Assembly: GCF_014297335.1 (NCBI RefSeq)
Contig: NZ_JACOQH010000012.1
Coordinates: forward strand, 1-50,624
Length of the DNA stretch: 50,624 nt
Direction of reading: 5' to 3'
Source: Roseburia_D yibonii
GTDB taxonomy: Bacteria > Bacillota > Clostridia > Lachnospirales > Lachnospiraceae
Position numbers and translations under genes: made by a program
Notes under the pieces: generated by a model
What the model was told of the DNA's origin: nothing
Databases searched by the model: none
What the model saw: only the letters and a program-made list of their open reading frames with translations
Part shown: positions 50,520-50,624 of the stretch, in pieces
How positions within the stretch are numbered: the stretch's first letter is position 1
Layout of the letters: each line of letters begins with the position of its first letter

Positions 50520-50624
<105 letters not shown>

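Overview
The window looks like chromosomal DNA of a gut-type Lachnospiraceae (Clostridia) bacterium, probably close to Roseburia or Agathobacter. The evidence is moderate GC, strong AAGGAGG-type ribosome sites, a sigma-H gene next to cysS-mrnC-rlmB, a Cys T-box, an L20 leader before infC, MecA, and Rpn-type nuclease genes. It is bounded by two rRNA operons on the same strand: the 3' end of a 23S gene at the left edge and the start of a 16S gene at the right edge. It is therefore an inter-rrn segment.

Layout. 1-0.32 kb: 23S end, no 5S, then tRNA-Trp and a terminator. 0.65-5.0 kb: SGNH esterase, HPr-like protein, nuclease-helicase. 5.0-9.9 kb: LysR regulator divergent from purL. 10.1-11.4 kb: two adjacent damaged genes, an Rpn nuclease and a clpP, each with an internal deletion. 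11.5-17.4 kb: a small secreted protein, then a methionine/B12 block (homocysteine methyltransferase-MetF fusion, short MetH, P1 peptidase). 17.4-17.6 kb: tRNA-Val and tRNA-Met, followed by an intact Rpn-type gene. 19.1-24.3 kb: a membrane protein with a zinc-ribbon-like tail, then a metal or corrinoid uptake locus (binding lipoprotein and cysG on +, ATPase and permease on -). 24.5-26.1 kb: threonine aldolase and ispF. 26.1-30.4 kb: Cys T-box, cysE, cysS, mrnC, rlmB, sigH. 30.4-35.9 kb: S1-domain protein, small membrane protein, HAD phosphatase, MecA, chemotaxis receptor, FliD-like protein. 36.1-39.2 kb: lipoprotein, DUF3810 metalloprotease-like protein, GreA-type factor, tRNA-Thr. 39.3-43.2 kb: lytic transglycosylase, TrmB regulator, lysA, pyridoxamine kinase. 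43.4-44.8 kb: tRNA-Leu and the L20-leader/infC/rpmI/rplT operon. 44.8-49 kb: AraC regulator, galE. 47-50 kb: a cysteine-type amino-acid ABC transporter. 50.05-50.6 kb: tandem rrn promoters, leader and 16S start.

Themes. Sulfur amino acids and cobalamin recur: B12-dependent MetH with its MetF-fusion partner, cysG with a FecCD/BtuF-type transporter, T-box-controlled cysE-cysS, and a CjaA-like cysteine uptake system. Most of the window is ordinary core genome. The more unusual items are the paired deletions in the Rpn and clpP genes, an inverted-repeat cluster and a candidate small RNA near the left end, intrinsic terminators that also encode the ends of convergent genes, an infC gene starting at ATT, a cysteine-rich IspF tail, and two leaderless proteins (FliD-like and transglycosylase) that might use flagellar export. 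I did not find a clearly new multi-gene system.
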